Origin: Bacteroidota bacterium
GTDB lineage: Bacteria; Bacteroidota; Bacteroidia; Chitinophagales; Chitinophagaceae
Assembly (NCBI GenBank): GCA_023426425.1
Contig: JAFAAT010000114.1
Span: 1 to 6,153, forward strand
Length of the DNA: 6,153 nucleotides
Direction: 5' to 3'
The notes below the pieces were generated by a model. It saw only the letters and a program-made list of their open reading frames with translations, had not been told where the DNA came from and did no database searches. Position numbers and translations under genes: made by a program. Positions 5,906 through 6,153 of this stretch are shown here, one piece after another; position 1 is the first letter of the stretch; the number at the start of each line of letters is the position of its first letter.

Positions 5906-6153
5906 ATGATACAGTTTTCGGAAGAAAAACTAAATAAAGTCAAAGAGATCATCGCCCGCTACCCCGAGGGAAAGCAAAAAAGCGCCCTTATCCCACTGCT
6001 CCACATGGCGCAGGACGAGAATGGCGGCTGGCTCGATGTAGAAAGCATGGACTACGTAGCAGGGCTGCTTAATATACTTCCCATTGAAGTCTATGAAGTC
6101 GCCACTTTCTACACCATGTTCAATCTCAAACCGGTCGGAAAGTACGTCTTCGA
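5906..6153 (+). CDS. nuoE: NADH-quinone oxidoreductase subunit E, N-terminal part (partial at right edge)
   Basis: The first 82 codons of the 24 kDa complex I subunit, open at the right edge. NuoE works with NuoF in the NADH-oxidising module and carries the [2Fe-2S] cluster N1a on a thioredoxin-like fold. The visible part begins MIQFSEEKLNKVKEI and contains the family features ALIPLLHMAQDENGGWL (about 27-43) and EVATFYTMFNLKPVGKY (about 64-80), the helical region leading into the thioredoxin-like domain. The cluster cysteines come after the KPVGKYVF segment and lie beyond the window, so they cannot be checked. The ATG at 5906 follows the nuoD stop by 11 bp. An AGGA directly abuts it, too close to act as a classic Shine-Dalgarno sequence. 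Position after nuoD is the standard operon order. Confidence 0.96.
   Translation, partial: MIQFSEEKLNKVKEIIARYPEGKQKSALIPLLHMAQDENGGWLDVESMDYVAGLLNILPIEVYEVATFYTMFNLKPVGKYVF

Noticed and set aside
1..6153. CRISPR array, tRNA or rRNA gene, insertion sequence, phage or defence genes
   Set aside because: I looked on both strands and saw no regularly spaced repeats, cloverleaf-like segments, transposase-like proteins or terminal inverted repeats; the genes present are ordinary housekeeping and exported-protein genes.

Overview
The window looks like chromosomal DNA from a member of the Bacteroidota, most likely a Chitinophagaceae-type soil or environmental bacterium. The evidence is two promoters of the Bacteroidota form (TTG/TTTG, about 19-21 bp, then TAnnTTTG), the absence of Shine-Dalgarno sequences before most starts, a signal peptide ending in LSAQ, and Nuo proteins with a Bacteroidota character (for example IHRAFEK and LNYCSAPINNIGWHL in NuoD). 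The family-level placement is inferred from the look of the proteins, not from a search.

Layout. Positions 1-2583 on the minus strand are one uninterrupted reading frame of 861 codons, open at the left edge. It is the N-terminal part of a very large exported alpha-2-macroglobulin-like protein. Positions 2584-3039 are a 456 bp divergent intergenic region with one good promoter for each side, G/C-tracts next to both, and a three-unit 11 bp tandem repeat. From 3040 to the right edge on the plus strand runs the start of a respiratory complex I operon: nuoA, nuoB, nuoC, nuoD and the first 82 codons of nuoE. The order is canonical and nuoC and nuoD are unfused.

How it works together. NuoB, NuoC, NuoD and NuoE are peripheral-arm subunits. 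NuoE belongs to the NADH-oxidising tip; NuoB carries cluster N2; NuoD with NuoB forms the quinone site; NuoC is the 30 kDa scaffold subunit; NuoA is a small membrane subunit at the junction. They are probably transcribed together from the promoter just before nuoA, with the rest of the operon beyond the window. The macroglobulin-like gene has its own promoter and no evident functional link to complex I.

I see no new defence, mobile or RNA system here. The most notable signal is compositional. The plus strand is C-rich and G-poor over most of the window whichever way the gene points, so the minus-strand gene uses G-ending codons and the nuo genes use C-ending codons. The skew is strongest in gene interiors and fades near several gene ends.
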